Shown piece after piece: positions 1 through 5,158 of a DNA stretch of 5,803 nt. Location: positions 1 through 5,803 of the forward strand of contig JAEYTU010000102.1 in the NCBI GenBank assembly GCA_023433825.1, in the 5' to 3' direction. Origin of the DNA: Planctomycetota bacterium. Its GTDB lineage: Bacteria > Planctomycetota > UBA1135 > UBA2386. Position 1 is the stretch's first letter, and every line of letters begins with the position of its first letter. The position numbers and the translations under genes are program-made. The notes below the pieces were generated by a model that saw nothing but the letters and a program-made list of their open reading frames with translations, searched no databases and was not told the DNA's origin.

Positions 1-235
1 CGCCGAGGTCGATCGCAGCGGCGCGCTCGAACTGCAGACGCGCGGTCCCGCCGGTGCGTCGTTCGTCGCGTGGATCGCCGGACCCGAGCCGACCTCGATC
101 GACGGCGGGGAACGGATCGACGAGAGCGAGTTCACGCACACGGCCGAGCAGGCCGTCGCCGTGCGAGGTCGCGGCGTGCTCGTCCGGTTCGCGCCGGGAC
201 TGCTGCGGCTGCGGTACACGACGCCGGGCGGGTGA
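1..235 (+). CDS. C-terminal end of an unidentified protein (5' end outside window)
   Basis: The frame beginning at base 2 is open from the left edge to a TGA at 233-235 and gives 77 visible residues. Its amino-acid composition looks like a real protein: mixed Asp/Glu, Val, Ile, Leu and aromatic residues, with G/C at most third positions. The overlapping frames are Arg/Pro-rich instead. The visible part starts AEVDRSGALELQTRG, has an acidic stretch (IDGGERIDESEF) near residues 33-44, and ends in alternating hydrophobic residues (VLVRFAPGLLRLRY) that suggest paired beta strands closing a beta-sandwich. There is no transmembrane segment and no catalytic motif I recognise. The next ORF on the same strand starts 54 bases downstream, so the two could share a transcript, although a hairpin lies in the gap. 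I do not recognise the family; the C-terminal beta domain of a carbohydrate-active enzyme is possible but only a guess. Confidence 0.72.
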   Translation, partial: AEVDRSGALELQTRGPAGASFVAWIAGPEPTSIDGGERIDESEFTHTAEQAVAVRGRGVLVRFAPGLLRLRYTTPGG

Positions 236-260
236 GCTGCGGCATGCAGGTTGCGCACGC

Positions 261-287
261 CGGGTCCCCTCGAACCGAGACGACCCG
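261..287 (+). promoter_or_regulatory. Hairpin immediately upstream of the 290 start codon
   Basis: Bases 261-266 (CGGGTC) pair perfectly with 282-287 (GACCCG). Inside that, 269-272 (CTCG) pairs with 276-279 (CGAG) around an AAC triloop, with a 2x2 internal loop between the two helices. The structure ends two bases before the ATG at 290, and it buries the only purine-rich stretch (GAGACGA, 277-283) that could serve as a ribosome binding site. It has no T-run, so it is not a textbook intrinsic terminator. It could be the 3' end structure of the gene ending at 235 or a translational control element for the gene at 290. Short GC hairpins are common in such GC-rich DNA, so a biological role is unproven. 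Confidence 0.35.
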
Positions 288-289
288 CC

Positions 290-577
290 ATGACGCAGAC
301 TTCTCCCGCCGTGCATCTCGTCCAACTCCGCGAGACCGTCTCCCGCCTCGTCGCGCGGCTCGAGGCGCAGGCGCGCGACCTGAACACGTTCACAGGTTCC
401 GACGCATCGCTCGATCTCGGCCGCGCACTGCTGCGCCAAGTCGCACTCGTCGAGGCCGCACTCGCCGCGGATCGCGCGAACGCCGACGCGCCGCGTCCAC
501 TCGACGTTCGCTCGAGTCGGACCGTCGAACGCACGCCGGCGCAGTCCGACGCGACGTCCTTCCTCTATCTCGGGTGA
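290..577 (+). CDS. Small hypothetical protein, helical/coiled-coil, 95 aa
   Basis: The ORF runs from ATG (290) to TGA (575-577) and encodes 95 residues. The N-terminal two thirds, roughly residues 8-65, are rich in Leu, Ala, Arg, Glu and Gln with heptad-like spacing (VHLVQLRETVSRLVARLEAQ, then LGRALLRQVALVEAALAADR). This suggests two amphipathic helices forming a coiled-coil hairpin, separated by a polar turn around residues 32-40 (NTFTGSDAS). The last 30 residues are polar, probably disordered, and end in FLYLG. There is no signal peptide or transmembrane segment, so it is probably cytoplasmic. An in-frame TTG at 251 would add 13 residues, but these are Arg/Pro-rich like non-coding shadow frames, so the ATG is preferred. 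No good Shine-Dalgarno is visible; the weak GAGACGA at 277-283 lies in a hairpin. I do not recognise the family. A small dimerising or structural accessory protein is the most that can be said. Confidence 0.62.
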   Translation: MTQTSPAVHLVQLRETVSRLVARLEAQARDLNTFTGSDASLDLGRALLRQVALVEAALAADRANADAPRPLDVRSSRTVERTPAQSDATSFLYLG

Positions 578-628
578 CGCTGCGTGCCGGGCGTGCCAGC
601 ATCGACGTGGTCGAGACGCGACGGTTTG

Positions 629-634
629 TAGATT
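629..634 (+). promoter_or_regulatory. Possible -10 element upstream of the 35-residue ORF
   Basis: TAGATT sits in the only locally A/T-rich patch of the 155-base gap 578-732 (GGTTTGTAGATTCG) and matches the sigma-70 -10 consensus at four of six positions. No convincing -35 hexamer lies 16-18 bases upstream (the place is occupied by CGTGGT). If used, transcription would begin near base 641, leaving a leader of about 90 bases whose first element is the 642-671 hairpin. This is a weak prediction. Confidence 0.22.
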
Positions 635-641
635 CGTGCCT

Positions 642-671
642 GGCGCCGCGCGCAGTCCCGCGCGCGACGCC
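642..671 (+). terminator. GC-rich hairpin between two small ORFs (terminator-like or leader structure)
   Basis: Bases 642-653 (GGCGCCGCGCGC) pair with 660-671 (GCGCGCGACGCC) at 11 of 12 positions. The single mismatch is C646 opposite A667, and the loop is six bases (AGTCCC). No T-run follows on either strand. It lies 65 bases after the stop of the 290-577 gene and 60 bases before the 733 start, so it may terminate the upstream transcript. Alternatively, if the TAGATT at 629-634 is a promoter, the hairpin would sit at the very 5' end of the small ORF's mRNA, where it could protect it from decay. The sequence cannot decide between these. Confidence 0.4.
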
Positions 672-687
672 GCGTCGACGCCGCGTC
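666..687 (+). repeat. Perfect 11-bp tandem direct repeat
   Basis: GACGCCGCGTC occurs twice head to tail, at 666-676 and 677-687, without any mismatch, in the intergenic stretch before the 35-residue ORF. The first copy overlaps the right arm of the 642-671 hairpin. It could be a slippage duplication or a pair of protein-binding half sites; no family of sites is recognised. Chance is plausible in such GC-rich, CG-repetitive DNA. Confidence 0.5.
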
Positions 688-732
688 TCGCGGCGATGCT
701 CGCGAAGGTCCGGAACTTGCACCGCACCGGTC

Positions 733-840
733 ATGGTGAACCTCGGCAAAGCCCTCCTCGCCGGCGCCGGTGCCAAGATGCTGACCGGCGGTCTGATCAC
801 GTTCCTGATCGTCTTCGCGCTGATCTACTGGCTGTTGTGA
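733..840 (+). CDS. Small single-span membrane protein, 35 aa
   Basis: ATG (733) to TGA (838-840) encodes 35 residues. The N-terminal half (MVNLGKALLAGAGAKMLTGG) is a small-residue amphipathic stretch with two lysines. It is followed by a strongly hydrophobic segment, LITFLIVFALIYWLL, from about residue 21 to the C-terminus, which would span or insert in the membrane with the lysine-bearing end cytoplasmic. The sharp change from the Arg-rich noise upstream in this frame to this organised hydrophobic run is the main evidence that it is a gene. Similar tiny proteins (a Gly/Ala/Lys N-terminus followed by a hydrophobic tail ending in YWL) are found in bacteria, but I cannot assign a function. No clear Shine-Dalgarno precedes the ATG. 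Its last 16 bases overlap, tail to tail, the 3' end of the minus-strand glycosyltransferase gene, which leaves no room for a terminator between them. A chance hydrophobic ORF remains possible. Confidence 0.6.
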   Translation: MVNLGKALLAGAGAKMLTGGLITFLIVFALIYWLL

Positions 841-2267
841 TCTGACGCGGCGGCGCGCACGCGCGGTGCGACGACCCAGACGACGAGCGCTAGAAACGGC
901 GCGTCGGTCGGCAGTCGCATCCGGTTCGCCTCCTCGCCATCGACGAGCAGCGCCATGCCGGTGATCCACGCGAGCCCGGCGAACGCGACGACGCACGGCA
1001 GCCACGTCGGATCGGCGTGGCGGCGTCGCGCGCGACGCACGAGCGTGATCGTGATCGCGACGAACAGCACCGGAAAGACATAGGCGAACAACGGCGTCCG
1101 TGACGGGCCGAGTGTCCCGAGCGTCACGCGTTCGACGAACGTCGCGAACCCGACCAACACCGGATGCTGCACGGCGAGCAGCAGCAACGAGTCGTCGAGC
1201 GGATGCCGCAGCGGCGACCGGACGAACGCGCCGATGTAGTGACGTTCGACCTTCGCCCAGACGGCCGCCGGGTGCGCCCACATCGCGGCGACGGCGGCCG
1301 CTTGCTGTTCGCGTCCGTAGTCGATCATCGCGAAGTGGTTCCAGTTCGGCGCGCCACTGGCCTTGTGCGTGCGGGCGACGACTGGCACGTCGCGCAGCTC
1401 GGCCGGGACGAGCGCGTCGGCGCGTTCCTTCGCTGCTTGCAGGCGCGGATCGATCGGCTCGACGAACGGCACGTACCACAGCGGCAGCAACGGATGCACC
1501 GGCACCGGCAACTGTCGCACGAGCTGCGCGCCCTGCCACGACGAGTACCCAGCGACGCCGAACTGGACGAGGTTCTTGACCGGCCATGCGGCGAGCAGCG
1601 CGAGCGTCGCGATCGTCCACGCGACGCGGCGTCGTGGAGCCGGTCCGCCGGGAAGTGCGCGCAGCCACGCGATGCCGACGACGACGACGACCGCGAAGAT
1701 CGGGTGGAACAGCGATCGCGACCACGTCAGCACGACGGCCGCCGCGCAGATGCTCGCAAAGCGCGCTGCCGTCGGGCGCAGCGCGTAGGCGGCCGCCGCG
1801 CCCGGCAGCCACGCCAGGCACGCGATCTCGAACGCGACGAAGTAGTAGACGAAGACGAACTCGTGCAGCGGCGGATAGCAGGCCGTCGCGGCCGCGACGA
1901 AAACCGCGGCCTTTCGGCGAAGGACTGCGTAGGCGAGCCATGCGATCGAACGGACCGTCACGACGCCGAGCGCGAGCTGCAGCGGCAACAACAGCGACTC
2001 CGTTGCGATCCCGGTCGCGCGCGCGAGCGCCATCGCGGCGGCGAGGACGACGTTCGGCAATGGCGGCTGGGCGTGCCAGTGCCACAGCGACTCGAGCGGC
2101 CGCGTCGCGAGCAACTCGTGCTCGATCAGATGGATCGCGTCGAACGGGATCCGAACCGAGTAGCCGAACGCGAGGTAGGTCGCCGCGACCAACACGTACA
2201 GCCAGACGGGCCACCACGGCGGACGCGGCTCCGCGCGCGCGGCGGGGGCCGACGGTCCGGCGTTCAC
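825..2267 (-). CDS. Polytopic membrane protein, GT-C (GT39-like) glycosyltransferase
   Basis: GTG start at 2267-2265 and TAG stop at 827-825 give 480 residues. The GTG shares four bases (GTGA) with the upstream gene's TGA, which argues for this start and for translational coupling. The protein appears to have about ten transmembrane segments: the first near residues 18-38, several up to about residue 270, and three or four more in the last 130 residues. The first external loop holds Asp43 (IPFDAIHLIE) and the motif HWHAQPPLPN (residues 63-72). The PPL after a short loop is typical of lipid-linked-sugar GT-C enzymes, where an early loop Asp acts as the base or metal ligand. Near the C-terminus, EEANRMRLP (445-453) resembles the 'E-x-N-R-x-R' segment of many GT39-like proteins. 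The likely role is transfer of a sugar from a polyprenyl-phosphate donor to an unknown acceptor at the outer face of the cytoplasmic membrane. A run of five Val codons is encoded at 1677-1691. The fold class is fairly secure; the substrate is unknown. Confidence 0.88.
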   Translation of the reverse strand: MNAGPSAPAARAEPRPPWWPVWLYVLVAATYLAFGYSVRIPFDAIHLIEHELLATRPLESLWHWHAQPPLPNVVLAAAMALARATGIATESLLLPLQLALGVVTVRSIAWLAYAVLRRKAAVFVAAATACYPPLHEFVFVYYFVAFEIACLAWLPGAAAAYALRPTAARFASICAAAVVLTWSRSLFHPIFAVVVVVGIAWLRALPGGPAPRRRVAWTIATLALLAAWPVKNLVQFGVAGYSSWQGAQLVRQLPVPVHPLLPLWYVPFVEPIDPRLQAAKERADALVPAELRDVPVVARTHKASGAPNWNHFAMIDYGREQQAAAVAAMWAHPAAVWAKVERHYIGAFVRSPLRHPLDDSLLLLAVQHPVLVGFATFVERVTLGTLGPSRTPLFAYVFPVLFVAITITLVRRARRRHADPTWLPCVVAFAGLAWITGMALLVDGEEANRMRLPTDAPFLALVVWVVAPRVRAAASDHNSQ

Positions 2268-3826
2268 CGGTGGATCTCGTACTCGTAGGCCTCGGCGACG
2301 ACGTTCGGCGCGTCGTTGCCGACCAGATGGAACGTCTGCTCGAGGTCTTGGCGACGGGTCTTTCGGAACCCGCCGAGGTCGAGGTACTGCTTCAGCGCGG
2401 CGGTCTCGGTCGGCCGCGCGTCCGTGCCGTCGGGCAGCACGACGCGGAACCAGAAGAAGCGAATGCCGGCGTAGTGCGTGTGCTTGCGGCCGGCTTCGAG
2501 TGCTTGCCAGTCGTGGATCGGCTCGGCGAGCGCCTCGGGGCGGCGCAGGTAGTACGGGAACGGGTACGGGTGGAAGTTCGTCCCGACCAGGTTCCGCCGA
2601 TCGCCGTCGACGACGGCGGCCGTCATCGCGGCACCGACGTCGCGAAAGATCGTCGTGTCGTTCGTGATCCGCATCCGAACGCCGCCGTGGAACGCCGCGG
2701 CGACCGTCGCTGCGGCGATCAAGAGTCCCGGCACGCGCATCGCGCCGGCGAAGTGCGCCGCCGGTGCGACGCATCCCGCGAGCAAGGCCGGCGCGAGATA
2801 CGCATAGAAGTGGACGTGGAACGTCGCGTGATCGGCGAGCACGATCGGATGCAGCAGACCGGGGATCGCGAGGCCGAGCAGCAGCCACCGCGTCGCCGGT
2901 CGCGCCAGCAGCACGACGAGTCCGGGCAGCGCCAGCATCGGGATCCACGATGTCGTCGCGAGTGCGAGATGCCGCGCGCAGCCCGTGATCCACGTCGAGA
3001 GATCCGGGCGCTTCAGGACCGTCGAGCGGATCAGTTCGCCGACCGTCCCTTCGCGTCGCGTCGCGTCGACGTAGGCCGGGTGGGCGAACGCCCAATCGCG
3101 CCACAGCAGGATCAGCGCGACCGACGCCAGAACGGCGATCGCCGGCACGACGAGTTCGCGCAGCGCCGTCCGCGGCGTGCGCCACGGCACGAGCGCGACG
3201 ACGCCGGCGCAGTACCACGCGAACGTCCAGTCGGCCCACGGCCCGCAGAACCCGCTCGCGAGCTGCAGCGCGCGCCAGCCACGCCGCGCCGCGCCGGTCG
3301 CCGGGGCCGCGCCGTCGGTGCCGTTCAGCCGGACCGTCGCCAGCAGGAACATCAGCCCGAACCCGTACAGCGGCGACTCCAGCGAGACCTGCGTGACCTG
3401 CGAGACGACCGGCAGGAACGTGAACGCGAGCGCGGCCGCCGTCGCCGGCACGACGCCGAGGGCGCGGACGAGCAGGTGCAACAGCGCGACGGCGCCGGCG
3501 ATCGTCACGAGCAGCGACGGGATGCGCATCGCGGCTTCCGACGTGCCCGGGAGGTACGTCGCCCACAACCAGCCGGGCGGGTGCTGCATGTACAGCGTGC
3601 CCTGGCCGATCTCGTGGATCAGCTGCGGCGTGATCGGCAGGCCGCGCAGCGCGAGCCAGCCGTGCGCCTCCCACTGTTTCGCGAACGGCCCGAGGTACAG
3701 ACCGGCGTTGACGTCCGCGGCCCCGAACGGGCGTGTGATCCCGTACAGGTGCCAGATCAGCCCGGCGAGGACGACCACCGCCGTCGCCAGTCGGAGCGCG
3801 GTGCGTTCGGTCGTCGCTGCGAACAT
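2264..3826 (-). CDS. GT39/ArnT-PMT-like membrane glycosyltransferase
   Basis: ATG at 3826-3824 and TGA at 2266-2264 give 520 residues. The reading frame stays open further upstream, but that extension is Arg/Pro-rich and reads into the divergent region, so the ATG directly before FAATTERTALRLATAVVVLA is chosen. Residues 12-30 form the first membrane span. The first external loop carries Asp38 (FGAADVNAGLY), the expected position of the GT-C catalytic or metal-binding Asp. It is followed by MQHPPGWLW (80-88) and SEAAMRIPSLL (96-106), which match the 'H-P-P' and 'E-x-x-x-R-x-P-S' signatures of the GT39/ArnT/PMT_2 group. About ten spans follow, up to roughly residue 375, and then a soluble tail of about 140 residues, probably periplasmic. 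It likely transfers a sugar from a polyprenyl-phosphate donor to a lipid, glycan or protein. It is the first gene of a two-gene unit with the 480-residue protein. It has no visible Shine-Dalgarno and may be leaderless. Acceptor and donor cannot be read from the sequence. Confidence 0.9.
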   Translation of the reverse strand: MFAATTERTALRLATAVVVLAGLIWHLYGITRPFGAADVNAGLYLGPFAKQWEAHGWLALRGLPITPQLIHEIGQGTLYMQHPPGWLWATYLPGTSEAAMRIPSLLVTIAGAVALLHLLVRALGVVPATAAALAFTFLPVVSQVTQVSLESPLYGFGLMFLLATVRLNGTDGAAPATGAARRGWRALQLASGFCGPWADWTFAWYCAGVVALVPWRTPRTALRELVVPAIAVLASVALILLWRDWAFAHPAYVDATRREGTVGELIRSTVLKRPDLSTWITGCARHLALATTSWIPMLALPGLVVLLARPATRWLLLGLAIPGLLHPIVLADHATFHVHFYAYLAPALLAGCVAPAAHFAGAMRVPGLLIAAATVAAAFHGGVRMRITNDTTIFRDVGAAMTAAVVDGDRRNLVGTNFHPYPFPYYLRRPEALAEPIHDWQALEAGRKHTHYAGIRFFWFRVVLPDGTDARPTETAALKQYLDLGGFRKTRRQDLEQTFHLVGNDAPNVVAEAYEYEIHR

Positions 3827-3836
3827 GCGGCGGCGA

Positions 3837-3866
3837 ACCCTACCGTCGGCCGGGCGTGGGTGTCCA
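3837..3866 (-). promoter_or_regulatory. Candidate promoter for the glycosyltransferase pair, close to the start codon
   Basis: Read on the minus strand, TGGACA (3866-3861) matches the -35 consensus TTGACA at five of six positions. It is followed, after an 18-base spacer, by TAGGGT (3842-3837), a weak -10 that keeps the conserved TA...T positions. Transcription from this -10 would start only about four bases before the ATG at 3826, giving an essentially leaderless mRNA. This agrees with the absence of any purine-rich ribosome binding site before that ATG. The -10 match is poor, so the call is tentative. Confidence 0.3.
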
Positions 3867-3970
3867 ACCGGCGTTTCGGCGCGGCCGCAGGTGCGACTCG
3901 TCGTGGTTCCCGGTCGATAGAGTGCGGCGCGCGTGCGGCGGCAGGCCCGACGCGACGGGTCGGGAATCGC

Positions 3971-3977
3971 GAGGTGG
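3971..3977 (+). promoter_or_regulatory. Shine-Dalgarno sequence for the 3982 start
   Basis: GAGGTGG ends four bases before the ATG at 3982-3984 and contains a near-complete anti-16S complement (GAGGTG). It is the best ribosome binding site in the window and the reason for choosing 3982 as start. Two later in-frame ATGs also have purine-rich leaders: GGAG at 3988-3991 before 3997, and GGGAG at 4003-4007 before 4012. Confidence 0.6.
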
Positions 3978-3981
3978 CTCG

Positions 3982-5094
3982 ATGAGCGGAGTCTCGATGG
4001 GTGGGAGCTGGATGCGCAGACGATGGCGGTGGCGCGCGGCGCGTCTCGCCGCCGTCTTCGCAATTGCACCGCTGTCGGACCCTGCCACGGCGCAGGGCGA
4101 CTTCCTCGTCTACCCCGATCGGTACGCCACGAGTGCGACGTTCGTCGATCGACTCGGCGGTGGCGCGCCACGCGAGCTGCTTGCCGAGATGCCGCCGCTC
4201 GTGTTGGCCGGCGTCGGCGACATCGGCGATCGGTGTGTCGTCATCGGCTTCACGATGCTGACCGCCGACCAGGACGCGGGGACGCAGGAGACCTATCGGA
4301 TCGTCGTGCGTGCGTACGACCCGGTCGGCCAAGGCCCGGACGTGCGGACCTCGGGGTTGGTGTACGGCAGTGGCGCGCTGCAGCCGCCACCGGGAACCGG
4401 TCGCGCGGCGTGGCTCGTGACGACCGTGCTCAGTGCGCCGATCGTCGTGCCGTGTCGGGGCGTCTACCACGGGATCGAGGTCGGCGGCGCGAACTGGCCG
4501 AGCGACGGACAGTCGGTGTTCGCCGCGTATCACGTGCCGCCGCCGGGCTCGAACGGCCGCGGCGACAACCCGCGGACGAATGCGCCGACGCTGGCGTGGG
4601 GCGTGCAGGCCGGTGCGCCGTTCCGTTCGCCGAGTCCGTGCACGCTGTATTTGGGGCTGCTGACGGCGACACCGACGCTGCTGATCGGTGGGATCGACCC
4701 GGCGAACGCGCGTCAGTTGCCGGTCGGCAGTCCGTGCTTCGGCGCCGGTGGCTTGTTCCCCGACATCTGGCGTCAGCGGCGCGACGGTTTGGAGGCGCGG
4801 ATCGTCGACGCGCGCCCGGGCGGAGGCACGGCCGTGCTGATGCTCGGCGTGCGCGTCGCGCCGACGCCATTCCCGGTGCCGGGGTTCTTCGGCCGACTTT
4901 GGATCGACGCAACGTTCCCGTGGTTCGTCCTGGGAACGGCGCCGATCGCGAGCGGCGAGGCCGCGATCCCGATCGCCGCGCCGAACGGCCTGCCGGTCAC
5001 GCTCGCGTTCGGCAGTGTGACGTTTCAGGCGCTGACGTTCGGTCCAGGGTGGACGCAGCCGATCTTCGGGAACGCGGTCGTGATCGGGTTCTGA
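3982..5094 (+). CDS. Secreted beta-rich protein with planctomycete-type C-terminal domain
   Basis: ATG (3982) to TGA (5092-5094) encodes 370 residues. A signal peptide is clear: basic MRRRWRWRAAR (11-21), a hydrophobic core LAAVFAIAPL (22-31), and an A-T-A cleavage motif (35-37), leaving a mature protein that starts QGDFLVYP. Starting at the third Met (4012) would give a more compact signal of 27 residues and is a real alternative. The mature chain is rich in Gly, Pro, Val and Thr with alternating hydrophobic residues, pointing to beta-sandwich folds. Residues about 40-230 form the first region. From GSPCFGAGG (249-257) a second, C-terminal domain of about 120 residues runs through GRLWIDATFPW (304-314) and AAIPIAAPNGLP (327-338) to VVIGF. 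Only four Cys (85, 158, 220, 252) are in the mature chain, enough for two disulfides. No catalytic signature or anchor is seen. It is probably an extracellular or cell-surface protein of unknown function, transcribed alone and divergent from the glycosyltransferases. Confidence 0.87.
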   Translation: MSGVSMGGSWMRRRWRWRAARLAAVFAIAPLSDPATAQGDFLVYPDRYATSATFVDRLGGGAPRELLAEMPPLVLAGVGDIGDRCVVIGFTMLTADQDAGTQETYRIVVRAYDPVGQGPDVRTSGLVYGSGALQPPPGTGRAAWLVTTVLSAPIVVPCRGVYHGIEVGGANWPSDGQSVFAAYHVPPPGSNGRGDNPRTNAPTLAWGVQAGAPFRSPSPCTLYLGLLTATPTLLIGGIDPANARQLPVGSPCFGAGGLFPDIWRQRRDGLEARIVDARPGGGTAVLMLGVRVAPTPFPVPGFFGRLWIDATFPWFVLGTAPIASGEAAIPIAAPNGLPVTLAFGSVTFQALTFGPGWTQPIFGNAVVIGF

Positions 5095-5118
5095 GCGGCG
5101 CGGTCCGGCGGGCGAGCA

Positions 5119-5151
5119 CGTCGCGGTTCGCCGCCTCGGCCAACCGCGACG
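5119..5151. terminator. Bidirectional terminator-like hairpin between convergent genes
   Basis: Bases 5119-5128 (CGTCGCGGTT) and 5142-5151 (AACCGCGACG) form a perfect 10-bp stem. Inside, after a C-C mismatch (5129/5141), 5130-5133 (GCCG) pairs with 5137-5140 (CGGC) around a CCT triloop, so the whole 33-base element folds into one long hairpin. It lies in the 64-base gap between the stop codons of two convergent genes (5094 and 5161), exactly where one shared terminator is expected. The stem is GC-rich but there is no T-tract on either strand, so it is a non-canonical intrinsic terminator or an RNA 3'-end protecting structure. Confidence 0.65.
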
Positions 5152-5158
5152 CAGTGCG

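Larger units (their letters stand above)
3827..3981. other. Divergent intergenic region between the glycosyltransferase pair and a secreted protein
   Basis: These 155 bases separate two divergently oriented start codons and must hold the promoters of both. On the minus side is the TGGACA/TAGGGT pair described separately. On the plus side the best -10-like word is TAGAGT at 3918-3923, within GGTCGATAGAGTGCG, without a convincing -35. A small hairpin (CCCGAC at 3946-3951 with GTCGGG at 3959-3964, seven-base loop) lies in the presumed leader of the plus-strand gene, seven bases before its Shine-Dalgarno. A GCGGCCGC palindrome is at 3881-3888. No ORF with coding character is seen here. Confidence 0.6.

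Noticed and set aside
70..732. Long upstream extension of the 35-residue ORF
   Set aside because: The frame is open from base 70 but is Arg/Ser/Thr-rich and overlaps two better ORFs; meaningful composition begins only at ATG 733.
1677..1691. Five tandem GAC triplets, possible microsatellite
   Set aside because: It lies inside the 480-residue protein and simply encodes five valines of a transmembrane segment on the minus strand.
565..2217. A 550-codon minus-strand frame overlapping the 480-residue protein
   Set aside because: Out-of-frame shadow; Arg/Ala-rich with no recognisable domain.
1164..2288. A 374-codon plus-strand open frame opposite the 480-residue membrane protein
   Set aside because: Arg/Glu/Gln/Asp-rich low-complexity translation, explained as an antisense shadow of a high-GC gene.
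2268..3674. Upstream in-frame extension of the 480-residue protein through the preceding gene
   Set aside because: The frame is open but its translation is Arg/Asp-rich noise inside the coding sequence of the 520-residue protein. The GTG in the GTGA overlap is a far better start.
3881..3888. GCGGCCGC palindrome as a possible operator
   Set aside because: An 8-base GC-only palindrome is expected by chance in DNA of this composition, and no second copy or spacing supports a binding site.
1586..3985. A 799-codon open frame on the plus strand, antisense to both glycosyltransferases
   Set aside because: Its product is almost entirely Arg, Ala, Asp, Gln and Pro with no hydrophobic core. It is the mirror of highly GC-biased codons in the two real minus-strand genes, which have clear membrane spans and family motifs.
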